Of a stretch of 37,855 nucleotides of DNA, positions 25,968 through 33,976 are shown piece by piece. The stretch lies in assembly GCA_011051615.1 (NCBI GenBank), contig DRKU01000070.1, positions 1 to 37,855 of the forward strand. The letters run 5' to 3'. Below the pieces are notes generated by a model, which saw only the letters and a list, made by a program, of their open reading frames with translations, was not told where the DNA came from and did no database searches. This DNA is from Gammaproteobacteria bacterium. GTDB taxonomy: Bacteria; Pseudomonadota; Gammaproteobacteria; CAMYNG01. Positions within the stretch are counted from its first letter, which is position 1. Each line of letters begins with the position of its first letter. Both the position numbers and the translations under genes were made by a program.

Positions 25968-26327
25968 TTACGACCAGGGGGTGCTTACCAGTTCACTAGT
26001 ATGGCTTTGCAGGGCGCCAAAGGCCTCTTCCAGTGCGCGGATCTCATCGGCGATCACCTCTACGCTCAGTTCCGCCTTGATGGCCTCTTCCAGCGCACGT
26101 GCGGCGCGGTTCAATTGTGGCACGCCACAGTAGGCGGTAGAGCCGAAGATCTTGTGGGCGTGGTCCCACAGGGCCTGGCGGTCGTCAGTGTCAAGGGCGC
26201 TGCGCAGTTGTGCCAGCAGCAACGGGGTCTCCTTGAGCAACATACCGAGCAGTTCCCGTGCCAGGGATTCATTTCCACCAGCCTGTTGCAGGGACAGTTC
26301 CTTGTTGAAAATCTCGCGCATGTGCAT
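25968..26327 (-). CDS. Stand-alone histidine phosphotransfer (HPt) domain protein
   Basis: 119 residues (117 if the ATG at 26321 is used; that one has GGAA about 9 nt upstream). The HPt motif is WDHAHKIFGSTAYCGVP, with His58 the likely phosphorylated residue. This form of the motif resembles the C-terminal HPt domain of BarA/GacS-type hybrid kinases. No other domain or membrane segment is present, so it is a cytoplasmic phosphorelay intermediate. It is convergent with acpS and divergent from cysM. No kinase or response regulator gene is in the window, so its partners must be elsewhere. Confidence 0.88.
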   Translation of the reverse strand: MHMREIFNKELSLQQAGGNESLARELLGMLLKETPLLLAQLRSALDTDDRQALWDHAHKIFGSTAYCGVPQLNRAARALEEAIKAELSVEVIADEIRALEEAFGALQSHTSELVSTPWS

Positions 26328-26348
26328 GTTCCGGACTGACCTTCACAG

Positions 26349-26394
26349 CATACCCCAAAACCGCCGGTACCGCGACATGGGACGCCGGGGTATG
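26349..26394. repeat. 8-bp inverted repeat in HPt/cysM divergent region
   Basis: CATACCCC (26349-26356) and GGGGTATG (26387-26394) are exact inverted copies 30 bp apart, centred between the two divergent starts. They could be an operator pair or chance. A GGTACC palindrome lies between them. Confidence 0.35.
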
Positions 26395-26410
26395 GGAGCA
26401 TGGAAACACC

Positions 26411-26419
26411 TGATATAAT
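26411..26419 (+). promoter_or_regulatory. Extended -10 promoter of cysM
   Basis: TGATATAAT (26411-26419) is a perfect extended -10 element (TGn plus TATAAT). Such promoters need little or no -35. Transcription is predicted to start near 26426, only about 3 nt before the cysM ATG at 26429, so the mRNA would have almost no leader. Confidence 0.65.
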
Positions 26420-26428
26420 TGGGAAATT

Positions 26429-27322
26429 ATGGACTATCCCACCATTGAACAGTTTGTCGGCAACACGCCGTTGGTGCGCCTGCAACGCCTGCCGGGAGAG
26501 ACCAGCAATACCATCCTGGTAAAACTGGAAGGTAACAATCCCGCCGGTTCGGTCAAGGACCGCCCGGCACTGAGCATGATCCGTCATGCCGAGGAGCGCG
26601 GCGAGATCAAACCCGGTGATACGCTTATCGAGGCCACCAGTGGTAACACAGGCATTGCGCTGGCCATGGCCGCGGCCATCAAGGGTTACCGCATGGTGCT
26701 GATCATGCCGGAGAACATGAGCATGGAGCGGCGCGCGGTGATGAAAGCTTTTGGCGCCGAGATCGTGCTGGTCACGCGCGAACAGAGCATGGAAGGCGCA
26801 CGCGACCTGGCGAAGTGGATGCAGGAACGCGGTCAGGGTATCGTGCTCGATCAGTTTTCCAATCCCGACAATCCCGATGCCCATTATACCGGTACCGGTC
26901 CCGAGATCTGGCGTGATACGCAGGGCACCGTGACGCATTTCGTCAGTGCCATGGGCACCACCGGTACCATCATGGGTACCTCGCGTTATCTCAAGGAACA
27001 GAACAGCGATATCGAGATCGTTGGTGTGCAGCCGGAAGAGGGTGCCAGCATTCCTGGTATCCGTCGCTGGCCACCGGAGTACCTGCCTGACATTTTCGAT
27101 GCCTCACGCGTGGATCGCATCATCGACATCGATCAGCAGGCCGCGGAGGAAACCACGCGCGCGCTTGCCGCACGGGAAGGCATCTTCTGCGGTATCTCCT
27201 CGGGTGGTGCCGTGGCCGCGGCATTGAAACTGTCGGCGACGGTGGAAAATGCCGTCGTTGTCGCCATCATCTGCGATCGCGGTGATCGCTATCTCTCCAC
27301 AGGCGTGTTTCCCGCCGAATAG
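26429..27322 (+). CDS. cysM: Cysteine synthase B
   Basis: 297 residues (E. coli CysM 303). A PLP enzyme that makes cysteine (or S-sulfocysteine) from O-acetylserine and sulfide (or thiosulfate). The PLP lysine is Lys43 in NNPAGSVKDRP, the substrate loop is EATSGNTGIAL, and the phosphate-binding segment near the C-terminus is CGISSGGAVAAAL. The N-terminus TIEQFVGNTPLVRLQRL matches CysM better than CysK. The ATG at 26429 is required by homology although it lies only ~10 bp after a TATAAT. The exonuclease gene follows 22 bp later. Confidence 0.95.
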   Translation: MDYPTIEQFVGNTPLVRLQRLPGETSNTILVKLEGNNPAGSVKDRPALSMIRHAEERGEIKPGDTLIEATSGNTGIALAMAAAIKGYRMVLIMPENMSMERRAVMKAFGAEIVLVTREQSMEGARDLAKWMQERGQGIVLDQFSNPDNPDAHYTGTGPEIWRDTQGTVTHFVSAMGTTGTIMGTSRYLKEQNSDIEIVGVQPEEGASIPGIRRWPPEYLPDIFDASRVDRIIDIDQQAAEETTRALAAREGIFCGISSGGAVAAALKLSATVENAVVVAIICDRGDRYLSTGVFPAE

Positions 27323-27344
27323 ATCGAGTAACCGGACCCTCGCC

Positions 27345-28118
27345 ATGAATGTTTTCGTATTCGATATTGAAACCATCCCCGATATTGAGGGTGGCCGCCG
27401 TCTTTACGGCATCGATGACCTGTCCGACAAGGAAGTCGCCAACATCATGTTCCACAAGCGCCGCCAGGAAACCGGCAACGAATTTCTGCGCGTGCACCTG
27501 CATCGCATCATTGCCATATCCGTGGCCCTGCGCAGCGGTGATCGTTTCTCGGTGTGGTCACTGGGTGATGAAGATGCCCCGGAAGCCGAACTGGTCAGTC
27601 GTTTCTTCAGCGGTATCGACAAGTACACGCCGACCATCGTTTCATGGAACGGGCGCACCTTCGATCTGCCGGTGTTGCACTACCGCTCACTGGTGCATGG
27701 TATCGCGGCGCCGCGCTACTGGGAGACCGGCGACGAGGACAACTCCTTCCGCTGGAACAACTACATCAGCCGCTTCCACTCCCGCCACACGGATCTCATG
27801 GACGTGCTCTCCGGCTACGAGTTTCGCGCCGCCGCACCGCTGGATGAGATCGCCTGCCTGCTGGGATTCCCCGGCAAGATGGGTATGAGCGGTGCGAAGG
27901 TGTGGGACAACTACCAGGCCGGTGATCTTGCCGGCATCCGTAACTACTGCGAGACCGATGTCCTCAATACCTACCTGGTCTACCTGCGCTTCGAGCTCAT
28001 TCGTGGACGCCTCGATCAGCAGCAGTACCAGGATGAGATCGAGCTGGTGCGCAAGATGCTGAGCAGCGAGGACAAACCGCATTTTCGTGAATTTCTCGAC
28101 GCCTGGGACGCGCGTTGA
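27345..28118 (+). CDS. DEDD-type 3'-5' exonuclease (PolB-exo-like)
   Basis: 257 residues. Exo I is FDIETIPD (Asp7, Glu9), Exo II lies in SWNGRTFDLPVLHYR, and Exo III is NYCETDVLNTYLVYLRF with the Tyr-x3-Asp pattern. This is the stand-alone exonuclease family related to the proofreading domain of family B DNA polymerases. The substrate and cellular role are not established. The ATG at 27345 gives the conserved N-terminus; a frame opening at 27249 would start inside cysM. It lies between cysM and rlmD on the same strand, a common gammaproteobacterial placement. Confidence 0.9.
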   Translation: MNVFVFDIETIPDIEGGRRLYGIDDLSDKEVANIMFHKRRQETGNEFLRVHLHRIIAISVALRSGDRFSVWSLGDEDAPEAELVSRFFSGIDKYTPTIVSWNGRTFDLPVLHYRSLVHGIAAPRYWETGDEDNSFRWNNYISRFHSRHTDLMDVLSGYEFRAAAPLDEIACLLGFPGKMGMSGAKVWDNYQAGDLAGIRNYCETDVLNTYLVYLRFELIRGRLDQQQYQDEIELVRKMLSSEDKPHFREFLDAWDAR

Positions 28119-28136
28119 CAATCTTTCAGCCGCGCC

Positions 28137-29465
28137 ATGGGTAAACGCAGAAGAAAACCATTGCCCGAACCGGCAGTGGGCCGGATCGAATCCCTTTCAC
28201 CCGAGGGGCGCGGTGTTACCCGTGTGGAGGGCAAGACCGTCTTCGTCAGCGGTGCCCTGCCAGGCGAGACGGTGCGTTTCGAGTACCGCCGCAGCAGCCG
28301 CCGTTACGACGAGGCCGAGGCCATCGACATCATCGAGGCTTCTCCCGATCGCGTGGAACCCGCCTGTCCCCACTTCGGTACCTGTGGTGGATGCAGCCTG
28401 CAACACCTCAGCGCGGCGGCACAGATCCGTCTCAAGGAACGCGCCCTGCTGGACAACCTGAAGCACCTTGGCAAGGTGGAAGCGGAGACGATCTATGCAC
28501 CCCTGACCGGGCCTGCCTGGGGTTATCGGCGCAAGGCCCGTCTCGGCGTACGCTACGTGCACAAGAAAGGCCGCGTCCTGATCGGTTTCCGTGAGAGATT
28601 CAGCCGTTACCTGGCGGACATGTCGGTATGCCCGGTGTTATGCCCGGAGGTGGGGGAGAATCTCGGTTCTCTGGCCGAGCTCATTGCCGGGCTGAGTATT
28701 CGTGAACGTATCCCGCAGATCGAAGTGGCGCAGGGCGACAATGCCACGGCGCTGGTGATCCGCCATCTGGATCCCCTCATCGAGGGAGATCGCCGGCAAC
28801 TGATCGACTGGGGAGAGAAATACGGCATCTGGATGTACTTGCAGGCGGCGGGGCCGGATTCGGTAACACGACTGAGCCCGGGGGAAGGGGAGCTCAGCTA
28901 TCATATCGATCAGGGGGATATCGATATCACTTTCCTGCCCAGCGATTTTACCCAGGTCAACCCGGTCATCAACCAGCAGATGATCGGCCGTGCGCTGGAG
29001 GAACTGGCCCCTGAGGGCGAGGACCACGTGGTGGAGTTCTTTGCCGGGCTGGGAAATTTTACCCTGCCGCTGGCGCGGCGTGCCGGCCGGGTGACGGCCA
29101 TCGAAGGGGAGACCGGGCTGGTGGATCGCGCGCGGGCCAATGCCACCAACAATGGCCTCGTGAATATCGATTTTCATGTCGCCGATCTCTCCGCCGTGGA
29201 CATGGGCGAGAACTGGCAGGCGGCGCTGGCAGACTGCAACCAGGTGTTGCTCGACCCGCCGCGCAGTGGTGCGCTGGCCCTGCTGCCGGCCATTGCGCAG
29301 GGCGGGGCGACTCGTCTCCTGTACATCTCCTGCAATCCCGCTACCCTGGCACGCGATGCCGGTGAACTGGTGCACAGGCACGGTTATCGCCTGAAGAAGG
29401 CCGGCGTCATGGATATGTTTCCGCATACCGCGCACGTCGAGTCCATGGCCCTGTTTGAAAAATGA
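28137..29465 (+). CDS. rlmD: 23S rRNA (uracil-1939-C5)-methyltransferase RlmD
   Basis: 442 residues (E. coli 433). It uses SAM to methylate U1939 of 23S rRNA. The N-terminal TRAM domain (about 12-70) is followed by Fe-S cysteines in CPHFGTCGGCSLQHL and a further Cys in MSVCPVLCPE. The methyltransferase domain shows the SAM-binding FFAGLGNFTLPLA, then LLDPPRSGAL and the catalytic-Cys motif YISCNPATLARD. The C-terminal MFPHTAHVESMALFEK is typical. The stop overlaps the CYTH gene as ATGA. In many relatives relA follows rlmD; here it does not. Confidence 0.95.
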   Translation: MGKRRRKPLPEPAVGRIESLSPEGRGVTRVEGKTVFVSGALPGETVRFEYRRSSRRYDEAEAIDIIEASPDRVEPACPHFGTCGGCSLQHLSAAAQIRLKERALLDNLKHLGKVEAETIYAPLTGPAWGYRRKARLGVRYVHKKGRVLIGFRERFSRYLADMSVCPVLCPEVGENLGSLAELIAGLSIRERIPQIEVAQGDNATALVIRHLDPLIEGDRRQLIDWGEKYGIWMYLQAAGPDSVTRLSPGEGELSYHIDQGDIDITFLPSDFTQVNPVINQQMIGRALEELAPEGEDHVVEFFAGLGNFTLPLARRAGRVTAIEGETGLVDRARANATNNGLVNIDFHVADLSAVDMGENWQAALADCNQVLLDPPRSGALALLPAIAQGGATRLLYISCNPATLARDAGELVHRHGYRLKKAGVMDMFPHTAHVESMALFEK

Positions 29466-29965
29466 CTGCCAACGGCAAAACCATGGTTACCGAGATCGAG
29501 CGCAAGTTCCTGTTGCGCAACGACGACTGGCGCGCACTGGCGGGCGAGGGTGTTGCCTACCGGCAGGGTTACCTGGTGGGCTCGGACAGGGCCTCGGTAC
29601 GTGTGCGCCTCGAGGGCGAACAGGCATACCTTAATATAAAGAGTGCGACCCTGGGCATCGAGCGCATGGAGTTCGAGTATCCCATCCCGCGCGAGGACGC
29701 CGAAGTCCTGCTCGCGCGCCTGTGCCAGCAGCCACTCATCGAGAAGCGTCGCTACACCTTCATGTACGAGGGCAAGCAATGGGAGATCGATGTCTTCGAG
29801 GGTGACAATGCCGGGCTGGTGGTCGCAGAGATCGAGTTGCAGTCGGTGGACGAGGAATTCGTTCGCCCGCCGTGGCTGGGTGAAGAAGTCTCCGATGATC
29901 CCCGCTATTACAACGTCAGCCTCGTCACCCATCCCTATCGGGAATGGCGGGAGCAGGGCACATGA
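29462..29965 (+). CDS. CYTH domain protein (probable inorganic triphosphatase)
   Basis: 167 residues. The CYTH signature EIERKFLL (Glu11, Glu13, Lys15) begins the protein. Alternating charged strands follow: SVRVRLEGEQAYLNIK, ERMEFEYPIP, EKRRYTFMYEG, WEIDVFEG and VVAEIELQS, as in the triphosphate tunnel metalloenzyme fold. Short single-domain bacterial CYTH proteins of this form usually hydrolyse tripolyphosphate or act as cyclases; the substrate here is inferred. ATG at 29462 overlaps rlmD by 4 bp. ATG at 29483 (MVTEIERKF) is an alternative. It overlaps the YkuD gene by 4 bp. Confidence 0.88.
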   Translation: MTANGKTMVTEIERKFLLRNDDWRALAGEGVAYRQGYLVGSDRASVRVRLEGEQAYLNIKSATLGIERMEFEYPIPREDAEVLLARLCQQPLIEKRRYTFMYEGKQWEIDVFEGDNAGLVVAEIELQSVDEEFVRPPWLGEEVSDDPRYYNVSLVTHPYREWREQGT

Positions 29966-30441
29966 TCGAACTTCGCATCAGCATTCCCGAGCAGCGTCTG
30001 GACCTGTTGCGCGATGGACAGGCGGTGGCCCACTACACGGTTTCCACCGCTGCCAATGGCGCGGGTGAAGAGCTGGGCAGCGAGTGTACGCCACGGGGTC
30101 GGCATCGCATTCGCGCCCGAATCGGTGCAGGTTGTCCCGTCAACACCGTGTTCATCGCGCGTCGCCCCACGGGCGAAGTGTACACCCCGGCGATGGGGCG
30201 TGCGCAACCCGAGCGGGACTGGATCCTGACCCGCATCCTGTGGCTGTGCGGTTGTGAACCCGGCTTCAACCGATTCGGCGAGGTGGATACCATGCGGCGC
30301 TATATCTACATCCATGGCGTACCCGACGAGATGCCGATGGGAAAACCGGCTTCGCATGGCTGCATTCGCATGCGTAATCAGGATATCATCGAGCTCTTCG
30401 ATGTCGTGGAAGTGGGCACACCGGTCAGGATCGACGCATAA
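29962..30441 (+). CDS. YkuD-domain protein without signal peptide (possible cytoplasmic L,D-carboxypeptidase)
   Basis: 159 residues, almost entirely a YkuD catalytic domain. The active-site pattern is complete: His118-Gly in YIYIHGVPDEMPMGKPA and Ser-His-Gly-Cys134 in SHGCIRMRNQDI. The N-terminus (MIELRISIPEQRLDLLRDG) has no signal peptide or membrane segment, unlike periplasmic L,D-transpeptidases. Signal-less YkuD proteins such as Acinetobacter ElsL have been reported as cytoplasmic L,D-carboxypeptidases of peptidoglycan recycling. The position 3 bp before nagZ, a cytoplasmic recycling enzyme, supports that reading, but it is inference. The ATG at 29962 overlaps the CYTH stop as ATGA. Confidence 0.88.
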   Translation: MIELRISIPEQRLDLLRDGQAVAHYTVSTAANGAGEELGSECTPRGRHRIRARIGAGCPVNTVFIARRPTGEVYTPAMGRAQPERDWILTRILWLCGCEPGFNRFGEVDTMRRYIYIHGVPDEMPMGKPASHGCIRMRNQDIIELFDVVEVGTPVRIDA

Positions 30442-30444
30442 GCT

Positions 30445-31512
30445 ATGAACAGGGATCATCTGTCACTGGGCCCCGTCATGCTCGACATCGAGGGCGTAGA
30501 GTTACAGCCCGAAGAGCGTGAGCTGCTTTTGCACCCGCTGGTGGGCGGACTGATCCTGTTTTCCCGCAACTTCGAGTCTACCGAGCAGCTGGCGGCCCTG
30601 ACGCGGGAGATCCATGCACTGCGCCAGCCGCGCCTGTTGATTGCCGTGGATCACGAGGGTGGCCGGGTACAGCGTTTCCGAGAGGGCTTCACCGCCTTGC
30701 CCGCGGCACGACGCATTGGCGAGGTCTACGATCACGATCATCGGCGCGGGCGGCGGCTGGCCGAAGCCGCGGGCTGGGTACTGGCGGCGGAACTACGCGC
30801 CACGGGCCTGGATTTCAGTTTTACGCCGGTACTGGACGTGGACTACGGCTGCTGCGAGGTGATCGGCAACCGTGCCTTTCATCGCGATCCCGAGGCCATC
30901 GGTCAACTGGCGTTCTCGGTCATGAGCGGCCTGTCGCGCGCGGGCATGGCGGCGGTAGGCAAGCATTTTCCCGGTCACGGTGGCGTGGTGGAAGATTCTC
31001 ACGTGGCCATTCCCCGCGACAGTCGTGAGGCAGAGGAGATCTTTCGCGAAGATGTGGTGCCGTTCCGGCACCTCATCGGCAGTGGCCTGCCGGCCATCAT
31101 GCCGGCCCATGTGATCTATGAAAAGGTGGACGACAGGCCGGCGGGCTTCTCGCGTGTCTGGTTGCAGGATATCCTGCGCGGGCGGCTGGGGTTCGAGGGC
31201 GTGATCTTCAGCGACGATCTCAATATGGCCGGTGCCGGCGCCATTGCCGCGGGTTATGCGGAGCGCGCCAATGCCGCGGTGGCGGCGGGTTGCGATGTGG
31301 TGCTGATCTGTAATAATCGGGCCGGCGCCGTGGAGATCCTCGACCATGCCGACTTCGAGGTCGATCCACAGGTTCACCTGCGCATGGTGCGGTTGCATGG
31401 CCGGCATGATATCCACTGGGCGGAACTGACGGCCAGCGAGGAATGGCAGCAGGCGACAGAATTATTGAGGCGGTATCAGGACGATGCCACACTGGAACTT
31501 GATTTCAACTGA
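30445..31512 (+). CDS. nagZ: Beta-N-acetylhexosaminidase NagZ
   Basis: 355 residues (E. coli 341). A glycoside hydrolase family 3 enzyme that removes GlcNAc from anhydromuropeptides in the cytoplasm. Its product feeds cell-wall recycling and, in some species, AmpR signalling. The start GPVMLDIEG, the DHEGGRVQRF motif, the catalytic loop VGKHFPGHGGVVEDSHVAIP and the nucleophile region GVIFSDDLNMAGA are all present. The ATG at 30445 is 3 bp after the YkuD stop. The ribosome-binding site is weak, suggesting coupling to the YkuD gene. Confidence 0.96.
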   Translation: MNRDHLSLGPVMLDIEGVELQPEERELLLHPLVGGLILFSRNFESTEQLAALTREIHALRQPRLLIAVDHEGGRVQRFREGFTALPAARRIGEVYDHDHRRGRRLAEAAGWVLAAELRATGLDFSFTPVLDVDYGCCEVIGNRAFHRDPEAIGQLAFSVMSGLSRAGMAAVGKHFPGHGGVVEDSHVAIPRDSREAEEIFREDVVPFRHLIGSGLPAIMPAHVIYEKVDDRPAGFSRVWLQDILRGRLGFEGVIFSDDLNMAGAGAIAAGYAERANAAVAAGCDVVLICNNRAGAVEILDHADFEVDPQVHLRMVRLHGRHDIHWAELTASEEWQQATELLRRYQDDATLELDFN

Positions 31513-31525
31513 CAGAGAGTGAGAG

Positions 31526-32626
31526 ATGGACTGGTTGCGTGAAAACCTGCAATGGATAAGCCGGGAAAACTTCTGGATCGTCGAGGTCTTCATCGTTGTC
31601 TTCGGTACCCTGATGATCGACTTTGTCCAGAAGCGTATCTTGCGGCGTATCACGAAGAAGTTCGGCGAAACCCGTAGCCTGTGGGACGATGCCCTGATGC
31701 ATGCCGTGCGACGGCCACTGAGCATCCTCATCTGGGTGCTGGGCCTGAGTTTTGCCGGTGACGTGGTAGCGCGCCAGACCGATTCGGCCATCTTCGGGCT
31801 CATCGCCCCCCTGCGTGAAGTCGGCGTCATCGTCATTCTCGCCTGGGCGCTGGTGCGCTTCATCGGGTACGCCGAACAAAACCTCATCAAGCACGGTACC
31901 CCCAAGGGAGGCACGGTCGATCGAACCACCGCCGACGCCATCAGCAAACTGCTGCGCGTGTCGGTGATCATCACCGCCGCGCTGGTCATCCTGCAGACAC
32001 TGGGCTTCAGTATCTCCGGCGTGCTGGCCTTCGGAGGCATCGGTGGTATCGCAGTGGGTTTTGCTGCACGTGACCTGCTTGCCAACTTCTTCGGTGGCCT
32101 GATGATCTATCTCGATCGTCCCTTCGCCGTGGGTGACTGGGTCCGTTCACCGGACCGCGACATCGAGGGCACGGTGGAGAAGATAGGCTGGCGGCTGACC
32201 TGTATCCGCACCTTCGACAAGCGCCCCCTGTATGTTCCGAACGCAATCTTTGCCAATATCGCCCTGCAAAATCCCTCGCGCATGTCACACCGGCGTATCT
32301 ATGAAACCATCGGTGTACGTTACGATGACATCGAAAAATTGCCCACCATCGTGCACGAAGTGAAGGAGATGCTCAAGGCACATCCGGACATCGCCCAGGA
32401 TCAGACCATGATGGTCAATTTCAACGCCTTCGCACCTTCGTCACTGGATTTCTTCATCTATACCTTCACCAAAACCACCGACTGGCAGGAATACCACGAG
32501 ATCAAGCAGGACGTACTGTTCCGCGTGAGTGATATCATCACCTCCCATGGCGGTGAGATCGCCTTCCCCACTTCCACTGTTCATCTCCAGGTGGACGACG
32601 ATACGCTGCCGCTGAAGTCGGCGTGA
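31526..32626 (+). CDS. MscS-family mechanosensitive channel
   Basis: 366 residues with about five membrane helices, near 18-37, 62-80, 92-112, 143-163 and the pore helix at about 165-195. The pore-lining helix and start of the beta domain are ISGVLAFGGIGGIAVGFAA and LANFFGGLMIYLDRPFAVGD, typical of MscS. The cytoplasmic vestibule domain follows (VPNAIFANIALQNPSRM). Length and helix number resemble YnaI/YbdG rather than the three-helix MscS. GAGAGTGAGAG before the ATG is a good ribosome-binding region. It lies 13 bp after nagZ and 22 bp before hpt. Confidence 0.92.
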   Translation: MDWLRENLQWISRENFWIVEVFIVVFGTLMIDFVQKRILRRITKKFGETRSLWDDALMHAVRRPLSILIWVLGLSFAGDVVARQTDSAIFGLIAPLREVGVIVILAWALVRFIGYAEQNLIKHGTPKGGTVDRTTADAISKLLRVSVIITAALVILQTLGFSISGVLAFGGIGGIAVGFAARDLLANFFGGLMIYLDRPFAVGDWVRSPDRDIEGTVEKIGWRLTCIRTFDKRPLYVPNAIFANIALQNPSRMSHRRIYETIGVRYDDIEKLPTIVHEVKEMLKAHPDIAQDQTMMVNFNAFAPSSLDFFIYTFTKTTDWQEYHEIKQDVLFRVSDIITSHGGEIAFPTSTVHLQVDDDTLPLKSA

Positions 32627-32648
32627 GAAACACGGGGAACACGCGACC

Positions 32649-33200
32649 ATGACGGTGACTATCACGGAGATCGAACGTGTGCGGCGCGAGGCAGACTGCC
32701 TGCTCGACGCCGCTGCACTGGCTGAGGCACTGGACAGGCTGGCGCAGTCGGTAAGCAGCACCCTGGCCAGCCATTGCCCGGTAGTATTGTGCGTCATGAA
32801 TGGCGCCATGATCCCAACCAGCGAGTTGTTGCTGCGCCTGGAATTTCCGTTGCAGATCGATTACCTGCATGCCACGCGTTATGGCAGTGCTCTCAACGGT
32901 GGAGACCTGCAATGGGTGTCGCGCCCGACCCTCGCGCTGGCAGGGCGTCATGTACTGGTAGTGGACGATATCTTCGATGAGGGCATTACGCTGGAGAAGA
33001 TCGTCGCCGAGTGCCATGCCCAGGGTGCGGCGCAGGTGGCCAGTTGTGTGCTGGTGGAGAAACTGCACGATCGCAAGACCGACTATCGCCCCGACTTTGT
33101 CGGTCTTACTGTCCCGGACCGCTATGTTTTTGGTTTCGGTATGGACTACAAGGGCTATTTGCGCAACGTAAATGGCATCTATGCGGTAAAAGGAACCTGA
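32649..33200 (+). CDS. Hypoxanthine-guanine phosphoribosyltransferase
   Basis: 183 residues. A type I phosphoribosyltransferase that converts hypoxanthine or guanine plus PRPP to IMP or GMP. The PRPP-binding motif is HVLVVDDIFDEGITL, and CVMNGAMIPTSELLLRL is the N-terminal substrate loop. VGLTVPDRYVFGFGMDYKG is the C-terminal family motif. The ATG at 32649 follows GGGGAA. The stop abuts the mtnP ATG directly. The pairing fits purine salvage, since MtnP releases hypoxanthine from methylthioinosine, which this enzyme can reuse. Confidence 0.94.
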   Translation: MTVTITEIERVRREADCLLDAAALAEALDRLAQSVSSTLASHCPVVLCVMNGAMIPTSELLLRLEFPLQIDYLHATRYGSALNGGDLQWVSRPTLALAGRHVLVVDDIFDEGITLEKIVAECHAQGAAQVASCVLVEKLHDRKTDYRPDFVGLTVPDRYVFGFGMDYKGYLRNVNGIYAVKGT

Positions 33201-33959
33201 ATGGACAAGATTGCAATTATCGGTGGCACCGGCATGACCAGCCTGCGCAACCTCGAGATCATCCGCCGCGAGATGGTGCAGACGCCTTTCGGCGAACCCT
33301 CCGGCCCGCTCACGCATGGTGTGCTGTGCGACGTGGAAGTGGTGTTTCTGGCACGTCATGGCTACGGACATACCATCCCGCCGCACCGGGTCAACTATCG
33401 CGCCAATATCTGGGCCCTGCATCAGGTGGGTGTGCGAACACTCATCGCGGTCAATGCCGTTGGCGGCATTACCGACAGCATGACACCGGCACGACTGGTG
33501 ATCCCCGATCAGATCATCGATTACACCTGGGGACGTGACAACACCTTTTTCGAAGACGGCAAGTCCGGCGTGGTGCATATCGATTTCACCACCCCTTACT
33601 GTGAACAGCTACGCCAGGTCCTGCTTGCTGCCGATGCATCGGTGGGGCTGGACCTGGTGCCGGCGGCCACCTATGCCGCGACCCAGGGGCCGCGTCTGGA
33701 ATCTGCCGCCGAGATCGATCGCCTCGAGCGCGACGGTTGCCAGGTGGTGGGCATGACCGGCATGCCGGAGGCGGCGTTGGCCCGCGAACTGGAGATCTGT
33801 TATGCCTCCATTGCCGTGGTGGCCAACTGGGCAGCGGGACGGGGCGAGGGCGCCATTACCATGGAGGACATCGAGCAGAATCTGGCCGAGGGCATGCAGA
33901 ACGCACGAGTCCTGCTGGAGCAGGCCATTCCCATGCTGCACGCCGCCCCTCCGGCCTGA
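33201..33959 (+). CDS. mtnP: S-methyl-5'-thioinosine phosphorylase (MTAP/MTIP family)
   Basis: 252 residues of the purine nucleoside phosphorylase MTAP/MTIP group. IAIIGGTGMT is the phosphate loop; RHGYGHTIPPHRVNYRANI, NAVGGITDSM, ATQGPRLESAAEI and GMTGMPEAALAREL follow. The closest characterised relative in my memory is the Pseudomonas aeruginosa enzyme that cleaves methylthioinosine. Substrate choice between methylthioadenosine and methylthioinosine cannot be read safely from the sequence. It starts immediately at the hpt stop and ends 17 bp before the convergent csiV gene. Confidence 0.92.
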   Translation: MDKIAIIGGTGMTSLRNLEIIRREMVQTPFGEPSGPLTHGVLCDVEVVFLARHGYGHTIPPHRVNYRANIWALHQVGVRTLIAVNAVGGITDSMTPARLVIPDQIIDYTWGRDNTFFEDGKSGVVHIDFTTPYCEQLRQVLLAADASVGLDLVPAATYAATQGPRLESAAEIDRLERDGCQVVGMTGMPEAALARELEICYASIAVVANWAAGRGEGAITMEDIEQNLAEGMQNARVLLEQAIPMLHAAPPA

Positions 33960-33976
33960 GTACGTGGTTTTCCGGA

